From: Pseudomonas sp. MN1F
Lineage (GTDB): Bacteria > Pseudomonadota > Gammaproteobacteria > Pseudomonadales > Pseudomonadaceae
Assembly: GCF_009391885.1 (NCBI RefSeq)
Contig: NZ_VZII01000031.1
Location: forward strand, 1-64,000
Length of the DNA: 64,000 nucleotides
Direction of reading: 5' to 3'
Part shown: piece by piece, positions 52,139 to 60,702 of the stretch
Layout: each line of letters opens with the position of its first letter
Numbering within the stretch: the first letter of the stretch is position 1
Notes under the pieces: generated by a model
The model's database searches: none
What the model saw: only the letters and a program-made list of their open reading frames with translations
What the model was told of the DNA's origin: nothing
Made by a program: the position numbers and the translations under genes

Positions 52139-53224
52139 TCAGTCCTGTGCAGTCTTGAAGCGGGTCCACACACGCATGCGTGCACGCATGTCGGCCTGTG
52201 GAATATCCCGGCCCGGAATCAGCCGGGCGTAGGTGGCTTCGTCGAGGTAGATGTCGGGGTTGTCGCGCATGCGCGGGTCCACCGCCTGGCGTGCCTTGGC
52301 GCTGGCCGTGGGGTAGCCGGTGAAGTTGCTGATGGCGGCCATGTTCGCCGGGCGCATGACGAAGTTGATGAAACGATAGGCGTATCCCGGGTGCTGGGCA
52401 TCCGCCGGAATGGCCATGGTGTCCATCCACACCGTGGTGCCCTGGCGCGGTACGCGGTACTGGAAGTCGAGGTGCTTGCCGGCAGAGTCGGCGGCGCGCT
52501 GGGCCTGGATCACGTCGCCGCTGTAACCCAGCGACAGGCACAGGTTCTCGTTGACCAGTTCGGTCACCGGTTGCGACTGGAACTTGCGTATGTACGGGCG
52601 CACCGCCTTGAGCAGTTCGCTGGCGGCGGCCAGGTCTTCACGCTTGGCGCTGCGCGGTTCGCGGCCCAGGTAATTGAGCACCACGGCCAGCACTTCATCG
52701 GGCGAGTCGATGATCGAGATGCCGCAATCGGCGAACTTGGCGGCCAGCTCTGGTTTGAACAGCAGGTCGAGGTTGTCCAGCGGCGCATCGGGCATGCGCT
52801 GGCGGACTTTCTCGGCATTCGCGGTCAGGCCGATGGTGCCCCAGGTGTAGGGCACCGTCGCCTGGCTGGCTTTCGGGTACTGGGCATGCAGCTTGCGCAG
52901 GCCGGGCTCGATATCGTCCAGGGCTTCCAGGCGGCTGTGGTCGAGTGGCTGCAGGCTGCCGGCACGCATCAGGCGCTCAGCCACGGTATCGCCGGGGAAT
53001 ACCAGGTCGTAGCCACTGCGCCCGGACATCAGTTTGGCTTCGAGTACCTCGCTGCCGTCCATCACGTCGTAGATCACCTGGATGCCGGTTTCGGCGGTGA
53101 ATTGCTTGAGGGTGTCCCCGGCGAAGTAATCGGCCCAGTTGTACAGGCGCAGGGTGGGCTGGTCGGCCTGGGCCTGGCTGGCGCAGATCGCCAGGGCCAG
53201 TGCTGCGAAAACGTGGCGTTTCAT
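52139..53224 (-). CDS. PotF/SpuD-type polyamine-binding periplasmic protein
   Basis: This 361-residue ABC substrate-binding protein has an N-terminal signal peptide (to QAQADQ) and the family patterns LRLYNWADYF, VIYDVMDGSEVLEAKL, YDLVFPGD and GTIGLTANAEKV. It should bind putrescine, agmatine or spermidine. No permease or ATPase genes accompany it, so it must use another transporter or act as a sensor. It sits 2 bases after aguB in the agmatine operon. Confidence 0.9.
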   Translation of the reverse strand: MKRHVFAALALAICASQAQADQPTLRLYNWADYFAGDTLKQFTAETGIQVIYDVMDGSEVLEAKLMSGRSGYDLVFPGDTVAERLMRAGSLQPLDHSRLEALDDIEPGLRKLHAQYPKASQATVPYTWGTIGLTANAEKVRQRMPDAPLDNLDLLFKPELAAKFADCGISIIDSPDEVLAVVLNYLGREPRSAKREDLAAASELLKAVRPYIRKFQSQPVTELVNENLCLSLGYSGDVIQAQRAADSAGKHLDFQYRVPRQGTTVWMDTMAIPADAQHPGYAYRFINFVMRPANMAAISNFTGYPTASAKARQAVDPRMRDNPDIYLDEATYARLIPGRDIPQADMRARMRVWTRFKTAQD

Positions 53225-53226
53225 GC

Positions 53227-54123
53227 TCAGGGCCTCAGGCTGTGTGGGTGCTTGCCGTCCAGGGTCAGCAGCGGCGCGTACATGTCCGGGCGACGGTCGC
53301 GGTAGATGCCCCAGCTCAATCGGTCTTCGCGCATGCGTGCCAGGTCCAGGTCGTGCAGCCAGATGCCGCTGCTGTCGCGGTCGGCTTCGGCGAGCATGGC
53401 GCCTTTGTGGTCACAGATGAACGACGAGCCGTAGAAACGCATGCGCAGTGATTCATCGCTATCGGCCACTTCCACACCGACGCGGTTGGCGGCCACCACG
53501 GGCAACAGATTGGCGGCGGCATGGCCGCGCATGGCGACCTGCCAGTGGTCGCGTGAGTCCAGCTCGGCGCAGCCGGGCTCGGAGCCGATGGCAGTGGGGA
53601 ACAGCAGCACTTCGGCGCCCATCAGTGCCAGGCAGCGGGCCGTTTCGGGGAACCACTGGTCCCAGCAGATACCGATGCCCAGGCGGCCGAAGGCGGTGTC
53701 CCAAATCTTGAAACCGGTGTCGCCGGGGCTGAAGTACTCCTTCTCCTGGTAGCCGATGGCGTTGGGGATATGGGTCTTGCGGTACACACCCAGCAGTTGG
53801 CCGTCGGTATCGGCCACGGTCAGCGAGTTGAAGAAGGCATTGCCGGCCCGTTCATACCAGCTCAGCGGCAGCACCACACCCAGCTCGCCGGCCAGGGCGG
53901 CGAAACGCTGAAGGATCGGGCTGCTCGGGTAGGGCTCGGCCAGTGCCTGGTGCTTGTGGTCCTGCTCGATGCAGAAGTAGGTCGTGGCGAACAGCTCTTG
54001 CAGCAGGATCACCTGAGCGCCCTCGGCGGCAGCCTGGCGTACCAGTTGCTCGGCGCGGTCGAGGTTGTCGGGCAGGTTCCAACTGCAGGGCATCTGGGTG
54101 GTGGCGATACGCAGAAGGCTCAT
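53227..54123 (-). CDS. aguB: N-carbamoylputrescine amidase
   Basis: This 298-residue nitrilase-superfamily enzyme has the Glu-Lys-Cys triad in LLQELFATTYFC, YRKTHIPN and GICWDQWFPE. It hydrolyses N-carbamoylputrescine to putrescine, CO2 and ammonia. Its ATG overlaps the aguA stop by 4 bases, so both steps of agmatine breakdown are coupled. Confidence 0.95.
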   Translation of the reverse strand: MSLLRIATTQMPCSWNLPDNLDRAEQLVRQAAAEGAQVILLQELFATTYFCIEQDHKHQALAEPYPSSPILQRFAALAGELGVVLPLSWYERAGNAFFNSLTVADTDGQLLGVYRKTHIPNAIGYQEKEYFSPGDTGFKIWDTAFGRLGIGICWDQWFPETARCLALMGAEVLLFPTAIGSEPGCAELDSRDHWQVAMRGHAAANLLPVVAANRVGVEVADSDESLRMRFYGSSFICDHKGAMLAEADRDSSGIWLHDLDLARMREDRLSWGIYRDRRPDMYAPLLTLDGKHPHSLRP

Positions 54124-55160
54124 GGCTGCACCTCTGGCTGCTGTTGGGTGATGCAGTGGATACCGCCGCCGCCGTGGGCGATGGCATCGATGCGCACCGG
54201 CACGATTTCACGGCCCGGGAAGGCGTGTGCGAGTTGCTCGGCGGCGTCCTGGTCGGCGGCGATGCCGTAGGCCGGCATGATGATCGCGCCGTTGGCGATG
54301 TAGAAGTTGGTGTAGGACGCGCAGAACACTTCGGCGTCCTGGTCGACTGCGGCGCTGGCTTCATAGAGGTCGAGCAGTTCGAAATGGCGGCCCTGTGCAT
54401 CGGTAGCGAGTTCCAGGGCGCGGCGGTTTTCGCGGACCACGTCGGCATAGACCGAGCCGTGATCGTGGGTGGCATCGACCAGCAGCACACCTGGGCGGGC
54501 GAAGGCACACACGCCATCGACATGGCCGTCGGTCATGTCGCCGGTGACGTACTGCGGGTCGCCGGGCAGCCAGATGGTCTTGCGGATGCCCAGGTAACGG
54601 GCGAAACAGGCCTCGAATTCGGCCTTGTCGATACCGGGGTTGCGGTTGCGGTTGAGCAGCACCGATTCGGTGGTGATCAGCGTGCCTTCACCGTCGACAT
54701 GAATCGCGCCGCCTTCGTTGCACAGGAAGGTGCTGAAACCGTCCAGGCCCAGCTGATCGAGGATGCGGCGGCCGAGGCTGCGGTCCTGTTCGTGCCGGGA
54801 CTTGCCGCCCCAGGCATTGAAGCGCCAGCTCAGCCCGGCCAGGCCGTGCTGTGGGTGGCAGACGAAACTCGGGCCGCTGTCACGGCACCAACTGTCGTCC
54901 ACCGCCAGTTCGATCAGTTCGATGTTGGCACCGCACAGGGTGCGGGCACTTTGCAGGGCAGAAGGGTCGACGACCATCTTCACCGGCTCGAAGCGGGCAA
55001 TGGCTGCCGCTACACGGGCGTAGTCGCGCTGTACGTCGGCCAGACTGACGCGCCAGCCGCTTTCCCATAGCGCCTGGTTGTGTGGCCAGACCATCCAGGT
55101 CGCCGCGTGGCGGGCCCATTCGGCAGGCATGCGCCAGCCGCTGTCGAGGGACAGATGCAT
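54120..55160 (-). CDS. aguA: agmatine deiminase (cytoplasmic)
   Basis: This 346-residue agmatine iminohydrolase has SWCRDSGPSFV, EGGAIHVDGEGT, DGHVDGVCAF and the catalytic Cys in GGGGIHCITQQQP. It makes N-carbamoylputrescine for AguB. The ATG at 55160 (MHLSLDSGW) has GGAG 6 bases upstream; the longer frame to 55193 adds eleven unsupported residues. First gene of aguA-aguB-binding protein-Tat deiminase, divergent from a LysR gene. Confidence 0.94.
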   Translation of the reverse strand: MHLSLDSGWRMPAEWARHAATWMVWPHNQALWESGWRVSLADVQRDYARVAAAIARFEPVKMVVDPSALQSARTLCGANIELIELAVDDSWCRDSGPSFVCHPQHGLAGLSWRFNAWGGKSRHEQDRSLGRRILDQLGLDGFSTFLCNEGGAIHVDGEGTLITTESVLLNRNRNPGIDKAEFEACFARYLGIRKTIWLPGDPQYVTGDMTDGHVDGVCAFARPGVLLVDATHDHGSVYADVVRENRRALELATDAQGRHFELLDLYEASAAVDQDAEVFCASYTNFYIANGAIIMPAYGIAADQDAAEQLAHAFPGREIVPVRIDAIAHGGGGIHCITQQQPEVQP

Positions 55161-55295
55161 AGTGAACTCCGATCTATTAAGGATTTTTATCAACGAAGCC
55201 CGCCGTCGCGGGTGTTGGTGTCCATGCTATGGCTATGAAGACACGGCGACAAACGATAGATTTAGCCGATATCTGATTAGCAGGGCTTATCGATC

Positions 55296-56153
55296 ATGCT
55301 CAAACACTGGCCACCGCTCAATGCACTCAGGGGCTTTGAAGCGGCCGCACGGCTTGGTAGTTTCCACAAGGCTGCCGAAGCCCTGAACCTCACCCAGTCG
55401 GCGATCAGCCAGCAGATCCGCAGCCTGGAAACCTACCTGGAACAGCCACTGTTCTACCGCAGTGGCCGCAGCGTCAGCCTGACCGATGCCGGGCATGACC
55501 TGCTCAGCACCACCCAGTCCATGTTGCAGCACCTGGCCGTGGGCATTCGCCGCCTGGAGCAGTACCGCAAGCCCAATCAACTGGTGGTCAACACCAGCCC
55601 GGCCTTCGCCCGGCACTGGCTGTTGCCGCGCCTGGCCGATTTCCATCAGCGTTGCCCGCAGGTCGATCTGTGGCTGTTTACCAGCTTCGAGGTGCCGGAC
55701 ATGGCCAGCGAAACCATCGACCTGGCCATTCGCGACGACCTTAGTGCCCAGGCCGAGTGCAGCTTTACCGTGCTGCATCACGACCAGCTGTATCCCGCCT
55801 GCCACCCTGGGTTGCTGCAAACCCCTGCGCAGCAGCGCACCACCCTGCATGGCGAGCGCGAAATGGACTGGAGCCATTGGCAGCTGGAAGGCGGCGAGGA
55901 GGTTGGGCAGCAGGGCAAGGGGTTGAATTTTTCCGACCCTGGATTGCTGCTGGATGCTGCGAGCGAAGGGCTGGGTGTTGCCCTGGTCAGCCAGTTGCTG
56001 GCGCAGCGGGCGGTGGGCGAGGGGCGCCTGCAGGCGCTGTCTGCGCAGCGGGTGCGCGGGCCGACCTGGGCCTGCCTGGTGCACCGGGACAGCCAGGACG
56101 ATCCGCTGGCCCGGCAGTTTCTGGGTTGGCTACGCGCTGAGTTGCAGGCATGA
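55296..56153 (+). CDS. LysR-family regulator (GcvA-like), probable regulator of the agmatine operon
   Basis: This 285-residue LysR protein of the GcvA/AmpR group opens LNALRGFEAAARLGSFHKAAEALNLTQ, with QSAISQQIRSLE and an effector domain from LVVNTSPAFARHWLLPRL. It is divergent from aguA over 135 bases and probably senses agmatine or N-carbamoylputrescine. P. aeruginosa uses the TetR protein AguR instead, so this would be a different control. The target is inferred from position. Confidence 0.88.
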   Translation: MLKHWPPLNALRGFEAAARLGSFHKAAEALNLTQSAISQQIRSLETYLEQPLFYRSGRSVSLTDAGHDLLSTTQSMLQHLAVGIRRLEQYRKPNQLVVNTSPAFARHWLLPRLADFHQRCPQVDLWLFTSFEVPDMASETIDLAIRDDLSAQAECSFTVLHHDQLYPACHPGLLQTPAQQRTTLHGEREMDWSHWQLEGGEEVGQQGKGLNFSDPGLLLDAASEGLGVALVSQLLAQRAVGEGRLQALSAQRVRGPTWACLVHRDSQDDPLARQFLGWLRAELQA

Positions 56154-56283
56154 CCGGCGTTTGAATCCCCTCAAACACCCCGTAATATGTGTCGGATAAC
56201 CTGCGGGGGTAGTCTCACCCTCTGATCAATCGGAATCGCCCTTGTGGCGCTTTCCCCGGCATAAACCTGACGAGGTACAGACA

Positions 56284-57495
56284 TTGGCCATCATTCATCC
56301 TAAGGTTCGCGGTTTCATCTGCACCACGACTCACCCGAAGGGCTGCGAGCTCAACGTCCGTGACCAGATCGAAGCCACCCGCAAGCTGGGCGTGCGCGAG
56401 GATGGCCCGAAGAAGGTCCTGGTCATCGGTGCCTCCAGCGGCTACGGCCTGGCTGCCCGCATCACTGCGGCCTTCGGCTTCAAGGCCGACACCCTGGGCG
56501 TGTTCTTCGAAAAGCCAGGTACCGAGACCAAGGCCGGTACCGCTGGCTGGTACAACGCCGCTGCCTTCGACAAGTTCGCCAAGGCCGAGGGCCTGTACAG
56601 CAAGTCGATCAATGGTGACGCCTTCTCCGATGAAGCCCGTGCCAAGGTCATCGAGCTGATCAAGAACGAAATGGGTGGCAAGGTCGACCTGGTCATCTAC
56701 TCGCTGGCTTCGCCCGTGCGCAAGCTGCCGCAAACCGGTGAAGTGATCCGTTCCGCGCTGAAGCCGATCGGCCAGCCGTACAAGTCGACCGCCATCGACA
56801 CCAACAAGGACGCCATCATCGAGGCCAGCATCGAGCCGGCCTCCGAGCAGGAAATCGCCGACACCGTTACCGTCATGGGCGGCCAGGACTGGCAGCTGTG
56901 GATCGACGCCCTGGCGGGCGCTGAGGTGCTGGCCGAAGGCGCGCGCACCGTAGCCTTCAGCTACATCGGCACCGAAATCACCTGGCCGATCTACTGGCAC
57001 GGCGCCCTGGGCCAGGCCAAGCAGGACCTGGACGAAACCGCACTGCGCCTGGACAAGAAGCTGGCCGCTGAAGTCAAGGGCGGCGCCAACGTGGCGGTGC
57101 TCAAGTCGGTGGTCACCCAGGCCAGCTCGGCCATCCCGGTGATGCCGCTGTACCTGTCTATGGTGTTCAAGATCATGCAGGAAAAGGGTGTGCACGAAGG
57201 CACCCAGGACCAGCTGGATCGCATGTTCCGCGATCGCCTGTACCGCGCCGATGGCGCCCCGGCCGAAGTGGACGAAAAAGCCCGCCTGCGCCTGGACGAC
57301 TGGGAACTGCGCGACGACGTGCAGGACGCGTGCAAGGCCATGTGGCCACAAGTGACCACCGAGAACCTGTTCGAGCTGACCGACTACGCCGGTTACAAGA
57401 AGCAGTTCCTCAACCTGTTCGGCTTCGAGCGCGCTGACGTCAACTACGACGAAGACGTGGCCACCGATGTGAAGTTCGACTGCATCGAGCTGTAA
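56284..57495 (+). CDS. fabV: trans-2-enoyl-ACP/CoA reductase FabV
   Basis: This 403-residue enoyl reductase uses NADH for the last step of fatty-acid elongation and resists triclosan. It has the FabV opening IIHPKVRGFICTTTHPKGC, the nucleotide motif VIGASSGYGLA, and the active-site Y-x8-K (IYWHGALGQAK). The start is TTG at 56284, 8 bases after GAGG, which gives the known FabV N-terminus. An ATG at 56242 would add 14 residues unlike the family. A strong terminator follows. Confidence 0.95.
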   Translation: MAIIHPKVRGFICTTTHPKGCELNVRDQIEATRKLGVREDGPKKVLVIGASSGYGLAARITAAFGFKADTLGVFFEKPGTETKAGTAGWYNAAAFDKFAKAEGLYSKSINGDAFSDEARAKVIELIKNEMGGKVDLVIYSLASPVRKLPQTGEVIRSALKPIGQPYKSTAIDTNKDAIIEASIEPASEQEIADTVTVMGGQDWQLWIDALAGAEVLAEGARTVAFSYIGTEITWPIYWHGALGQAKQDLDETALRLDKKLAAEVKGGANVAVLKSVVTQASSAIPVMPLYLSMVFKIMQEKGVHEGTQDQLDRMFRDRLYRADGAPAEVDEKARLRLDDWELRDDVQDACKAMWPQVTTENLFELTDYAGYKKQFLNLFGFERADVNYDEDVATDVKFDCIEL

Positions 57496-57508
57496 GTCGA
57501 TGTAAAAG

Positions 57509-57539
57509 ATGGGGGCCGATACAGGCCCCCATTTTTTTT
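57509..57539 (+). terminator. rho-independent terminator of fabV
   Basis: ATGGGGGCC and GGCCCCCAT pair around a 6-base loop, followed by eight T. It starts 14 bases past the fabV stop. Confidence 0.93.
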
Positions 57540-57573
57540 GCTAGTTTTGGCGCACAACAACAGGAAGTGCGCC

Positions 57574-58482
57574 ATGAGCAGCCTCACCCAACCCGCCACT
57601 GCCTTTCGCCAGGCCACGGCTGACGGCTACAGCCTCGGCGGCTTTTGCTGGCGCCACGCCCAGGCAGATGCCCAGCGCCCGCTGGTGATCATCAACGCGG
57701 CCACCTCGGTGCGCTGCCGCTATTATTCGCGCTTTGCCGACTACCTGTTCGCCCAAGGCTGCGATGTGCTGACCTACGACTATCGCGGTATCGGTGAATC
57801 ACGCCCGGACTCGCTGCGCGGCTTCCAGGCGTCGTGGAGCGATTGGGGCCGGCTGGATTTCGAAGCTATGCTGGCGCACGCCGCCGAGCATTTTCCCGGC
57901 CAGCCGGTGGATGTGGTGGGCCACAGTTTCGGTGGCTGCGCCGTGGGCCTGGCGCCGTCGGCCGGGCAGGTGCGGCGGGTGGTGATGGTCGGCGCGCAAT
58001 TCGCCTACTGGCGCGACTATGCCGCCGACCAGCGCTGGCGGCTGTTTGGCAAATGGCATGTGGTGATGCCGTTGCTGACCCGTGCGTTCGGTTACTTTCC
58101 CGGCAAGCGCCTGGGGTGGCTGGAGGACACCCCGGCGGGTGTCGTGCATGACTGGGCCACGCGCACACCGCGTTATGAGCAGCGCCCGAGCGGGCGCGGC
58201 CTGGCCATGCTGCCTTTCGCCCAAGTGCAGGCCGCAACGCTGGCCATCAGCCTGACGGACGATCCGTTTGGCACGGTAGCGGCGACCGAGCGGTTATTGG
58301 CGTACCTGCCAGCGGCGCAGCGGCTGCATTTGCGGATTGCGCCTGTGGATATCTCGGTCGATGAGATTGGCCATTTCGCGTTCTTCCATGACCGGTTTCG
58401 CGAAAACCTGTGGCCGATTGCGTTGCAGTGGTTGCAGCAGGGCGGGCTGGCAGATGGCGTGCCGGGGACGAATATCAGTTGA
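57574..58482 (+). CDS. alpha/beta hydrolase
   Basis: This 302-residue alpha/beta hydrolase has the nucleophile elbow GHSFGG, the oxyanion region INAATSVRCRYYSRFA, DYRGIGES, and a terminal His in EIGHFAFF. No lid or signal peptide is seen, so it is probably a cytoplasmic esterase or lipase of unknown substrate. The start follows AGGAAG. It stands alone between fabV and the folM operon. Confidence 0.88.
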   Translation: MSSLTQPATAFRQATADGYSLGGFCWRHAQADAQRPLVIINAATSVRCRYYSRFADYLFAQGCDVLTYDYRGIGESRPDSLRGFQASWSDWGRLDFEAMLAHAAEHFPGQPVDVVGHSFGGCAVGLAPSAGQVRRVVMVGAQFAYWRDYAADQRWRLFGKWHVVMPLLTRAFGYFPGKRLGWLEDTPAGVVHDWATRTPRYEQRPSGRGLAMLPFAQVQAATLAISLTDDPFGTVAATERLLAYLPAAQRLHLRIAPVDISVDEIGHFAFFHDRFRENLWPIALQWLQQGGLADGVPGTNIS

Positions 58483-58488
58483 AATGCT

Positions 58489-58505
58489 GGGCCGCAAAGC
58501 GGCCC
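58489..58505. terminator. bidirectional hairpin between the hydrolase and hopJ
   Basis: GGGCCGC-AAA-GCGGCCC is a perfect 7-bp stem between converging genes. There is no T run. The same hairpin type flanks the 29702 repeat. Confidence 0.55.
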
Positions 58506-58513
58506 TCGCCATC

Positions 58514-58855
58514 TCAAGCTTTGCGCGAAAGCGGCAGCTCGGCGAACTTCACACCGGCCAGCCCGTGCTTGATCAGCGCACGGATGTTGCCATGGTCACT
58601 GCCCTCAGGGGTGGCCAGCACGTCGCGGTAGTGCTCGCCGAAGGCCAGCAGCGCTTCCTGGTCGCTCAGGCCTTCCAGCAGGGCCAGGCCCAGGGTCTTG
58701 CACGAACCTTCGTTCTGCCCGGCAGCATTCTCCACGCCACCGTTGTTGAAGGCCTGGGGCTGGTAGCTGTAGTTGCCGGCGATGAACGCCAAGGTATCGG
58801 CGAAGACGTGTTGGCCGCTGGCCAGGCTGCTGCGCAGGGTGTTCAGATCAGTCAC
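58514..58855 (-). CDS. HopJ-family protein
   Basis: This 113-residue protein contains the PF08888-like pattern FADTLAFIAGNYSYQPQAFNNG, NEGSCKTLGLALLEGLSDQEALLAFGEHYRDV and the final KFAELPLSRKA. The name comes from a suggested type III effector of plant pathogens, but close relatives are widespread in non-pathogens. Starts GTG at 58855 after AAGGA. It overlaps the upstream DUF1244 gene by 8 bases and is last in folM-DUF1244-hopJ. Function unknown. Confidence 0.85.
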   Translation of the reverse strand: MTDLNTLRSSLASGQHVFADTLAFIAGNYSYQPQAFNNGGVENAAGQNEGSCKTLGLALLEGLSDQEALLAFGEHYRDVLATPEGSDHGNIRALIKHGLAGVKFAELPLSRKA

Positions 58856-59144
58856 GAGGTTTTCCTTGTTCAAACGCCGCTTGCTGCTCGGCGCTGGCTT
58901 CTTCCTGGTATTGGGCTTTCCACTCGGCGTAGGGCATGCCGTATACCGCTTCGCGGGCGTCATCCAGGCTGATGTCGACCTGGCGCTCGTCAGCGGCGGC
59001 CTTGTACCACTTGGACAGGCAGTTGCGGCAGAAACCGGAAAGGTTCATCAGGTCGATGTTCTGCACGTCGGTGCGTTTCTGCAGGTGTTCGACCAGGCGC
59101 CGGAACGCGGCGGCTTCGAGTTCGAGCTGTTGTTGCTCAGTCAT
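58848..59144 (-). CDS. DUF1244 small cysteine protein
   Basis: This 98-residue protein has the DUF1244 core LVEHLQKRTDVQNIDLMNLSGFCRNCLSKWYKAAA, with a conserved CRNC pair, then YGMPYAEWKAQYQ. The two Cys could bind metal. It lies 9 bases after folM and overlaps the hopJ start. Its role is unknown; constant linkage to folM would suggest a part in pterin or redox metabolism. Confidence 0.85.
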   Translation of the reverse strand: MTEQQQLELEAAAFRRLVEHLQKRTDVQNIDLMNLSGFCRNCLSKWYKAAADERQVDISLDDAREAVYGMPYAEWKAQYQEEASAEQQAAFEQGKPRD

Positions 59145-59153
59145 GGCAGTCTC

Positions 59154-59846
59154 TCAGATCATGCGGTTCTTCAGGTGGCGGCCACCGTTGATGACCACCT
59201 GGCTACCGGTACTGTACTGGCTGGCGAGCAGGTATTTCACCGTCTCGATCAGTGGCCCGGCGCCGGGTTCGAATTCCAGCAGGGCCTTTTTCAGGGTCTG
59301 CTGGCGGTAGGCCTCGTCACCGCCTTCCTTGAGGATCAGCAGGCCGGGGAGGATACCGTTGACGTGCACCTTGGGCGCGTATTTTTCGGCGAACGACAGC
59401 ACCATGTTCTGCAGTGCAGCCTTGGTCGCGGCGTAGCCGATGTGGCCTTTGCTGCCGCGTGAGGAGGTTTCGTCGCAGATGTGGATGATATCGGCCTTGT
59501 CGACCTTGTTCAGCAGCTCGCCGAGCGCCAGGTTCAGGTGGTACGGCGCTTCGACGTGCAGGCGGAACATGGTGTCGAGGTTGTCGAGGCCGTCGTCGAG
59601 CCACAGCGAGGCGTTGTGGATGATTGCACGCAGGCCGTCGTAGTTGCGCTGCAGGTGGTCGATCAACGCTTCACGGTCGGCCCTGACGCAGAGGTCGGCC
59701 TGGAACTGCACGATGTTCGGGTGCGCGGACTGCGGCTGGAGGCTGCGGCTGGCACTGACCACCGTATGGCCGGCCTGAGCCAGCTCGAGGGCCAGGGCCA
59801 GCCCGACGCGCTGGCTGGCGCCGGTAACGAGAATAGGGCTGTTCAT
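59154..59846 (-). CDS. folM: dihydromonapterin reductase FolM (short-chain dehydrogenase)
   Basis: This 230-residue SDR has the nucleotide motif TGASQRVG at residues 8-15, NAS near 77-80 and the catalytic YAATK. FolM reduces dihydromonapterin to the tetrahydro form, the cofactor of phenylalanine hydroxylase in pseudomonads, and also dihydrofolate. First of three minus-strand genes with tight spacing. Confidence 0.88.
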   Translation of the reverse strand: MNSPILVTGASQRVGLALALELAQAGHTVVSASRSLQPQSAHPNIVQFQADLCVRADREALIDHLQRNYDGLRAIIHNASLWLDDGLDNLDTMFRLHVEAPYHLNLALGELLNKVDKADIIHICDETSSRGSKGHIGYAATKAALQNMVLSFAEKYAPKVHVNGILPGLLILKEGGDEAYRQQTLKKALLEFEPGAGPLIETVKYLLASQYSTGSQVVINGGRHLKNRMI

Positions 59847-59922
59847 GTGCGGGCGGTCAACTTGTCTGTCCTGTCGTTGCCGCCCAGCATACCCGAACTG
59901 TTCGCGCTTGTATGACCTCGCC

Positions 59923-60483
59923 TCAGCGGCTGCGCAGCGCCGGGCTGGCGGTTGGCGTGGCGTGCAGCCAGTTGGCCAGCAGGCGGGTAGACAAGGGGAT
60001 GAAGAAGTAGACCATGACCGGCGTCAGGGCCAGCGTGCTGAGCATGACCCGGGGTAGCAGCTCGAACGTTGCGAGCCAATGGCCGAACAGGACGTTGAAC
60101 AGCAGCGAGACCGGGAAGAAGGCCAGCCAGATGGCCACGGCCTGCTTCCAGCGCGGTGGTTTTTGCACCGTATTAGTGCCGAACCAGTCGTCAATGCCGC
60201 TGACGCGCCTCTCTTTGGGGCGTTCGAACAGGCCGTTACCGCGAGCCAGCCAGGCCCGGCGCGATGCGGAGTGCTCCCAGGCGTGCAGGGTAGGCTCGTC
60301 GCTAAAGCGGAAAATGATCTGGAATTCGTCGTTGTCGCGGGGTGGGGCGAGGATGCCCGAGCCGAGGTAACCGGGGAAGTCGGTGGCCAGCTGCTCGCCT
60401 TCGTGCAGCCAGGCCAGCAGGTCCTGGTAGCGGCCATGGGCGGCGCGGCGCGACACCATCAGGGTGACGGGTGGGGTAGACAT
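59923..60483 (-). CDS. ABM-domain protein with two membrane helices
   Basis: This 186-residue protein has an N-terminal ABM (antibiotic biosynthesis monooxygenase-like) domain (VTLMVSRRAAHGRYQDLLAWL, FPGYLGSGI) and two C-terminal TM helices (about 116-137 and 145-167). The family resembles YgiN but is membrane-tethered. Partners are unknown; a divergent MerR gene lies upstream. Confidence 0.85.
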   Translation of the reverse strand: MSTPPVTLMVSRRAAHGRYQDLLAWLHEGEQLATDFPGYLGSGILAPPRDNDEFQIIFRFSDEPTLHAWEHSASRRAWLARGNGLFERPKERRVSGIDDWFGTNTVQKPPRWKQAVAIWLAFFPVSLLFNVLFGHWLATFELLPRVMLSTLALTPVMVYFFIPLSTRLLANWLHATPTASPALRSR

Positions 60484-60702
60484 CGTGTATCTCCTGGCGA
60501 CGGGGCTGGCGGGTAGCCGGCCCCTTGGCTGCGTGGCCCGGGGTGGTGGGCAACGTCAGCCTGCATGCAAGAATCGGGCGCGAAGCATCCTGCTGGTGAC
60601 AATACGGCCTTAACAATTGTTCGCAAACGGTTGCTGGCTCGCACTGCATGATGTCGTAGTAGAATGCCCGTTCAACTTCCGCACACAGGTTACTCAGTGC
60701 AG

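Noticed and set aside
58514..58855. HopJ as evidence for a type III secretion system or plant pathogen
   Set aside because: No T3SS gene or secretion signal is visible, and the gene sits in a metabolic operon.
60612..60621. AACAATTGTT palindrome upstream of the MerR gene as an operator
   Set aside because: Only 10 bases and AT-rich; too likely by chance, and MerR sites are usually longer and between -35 and -10.
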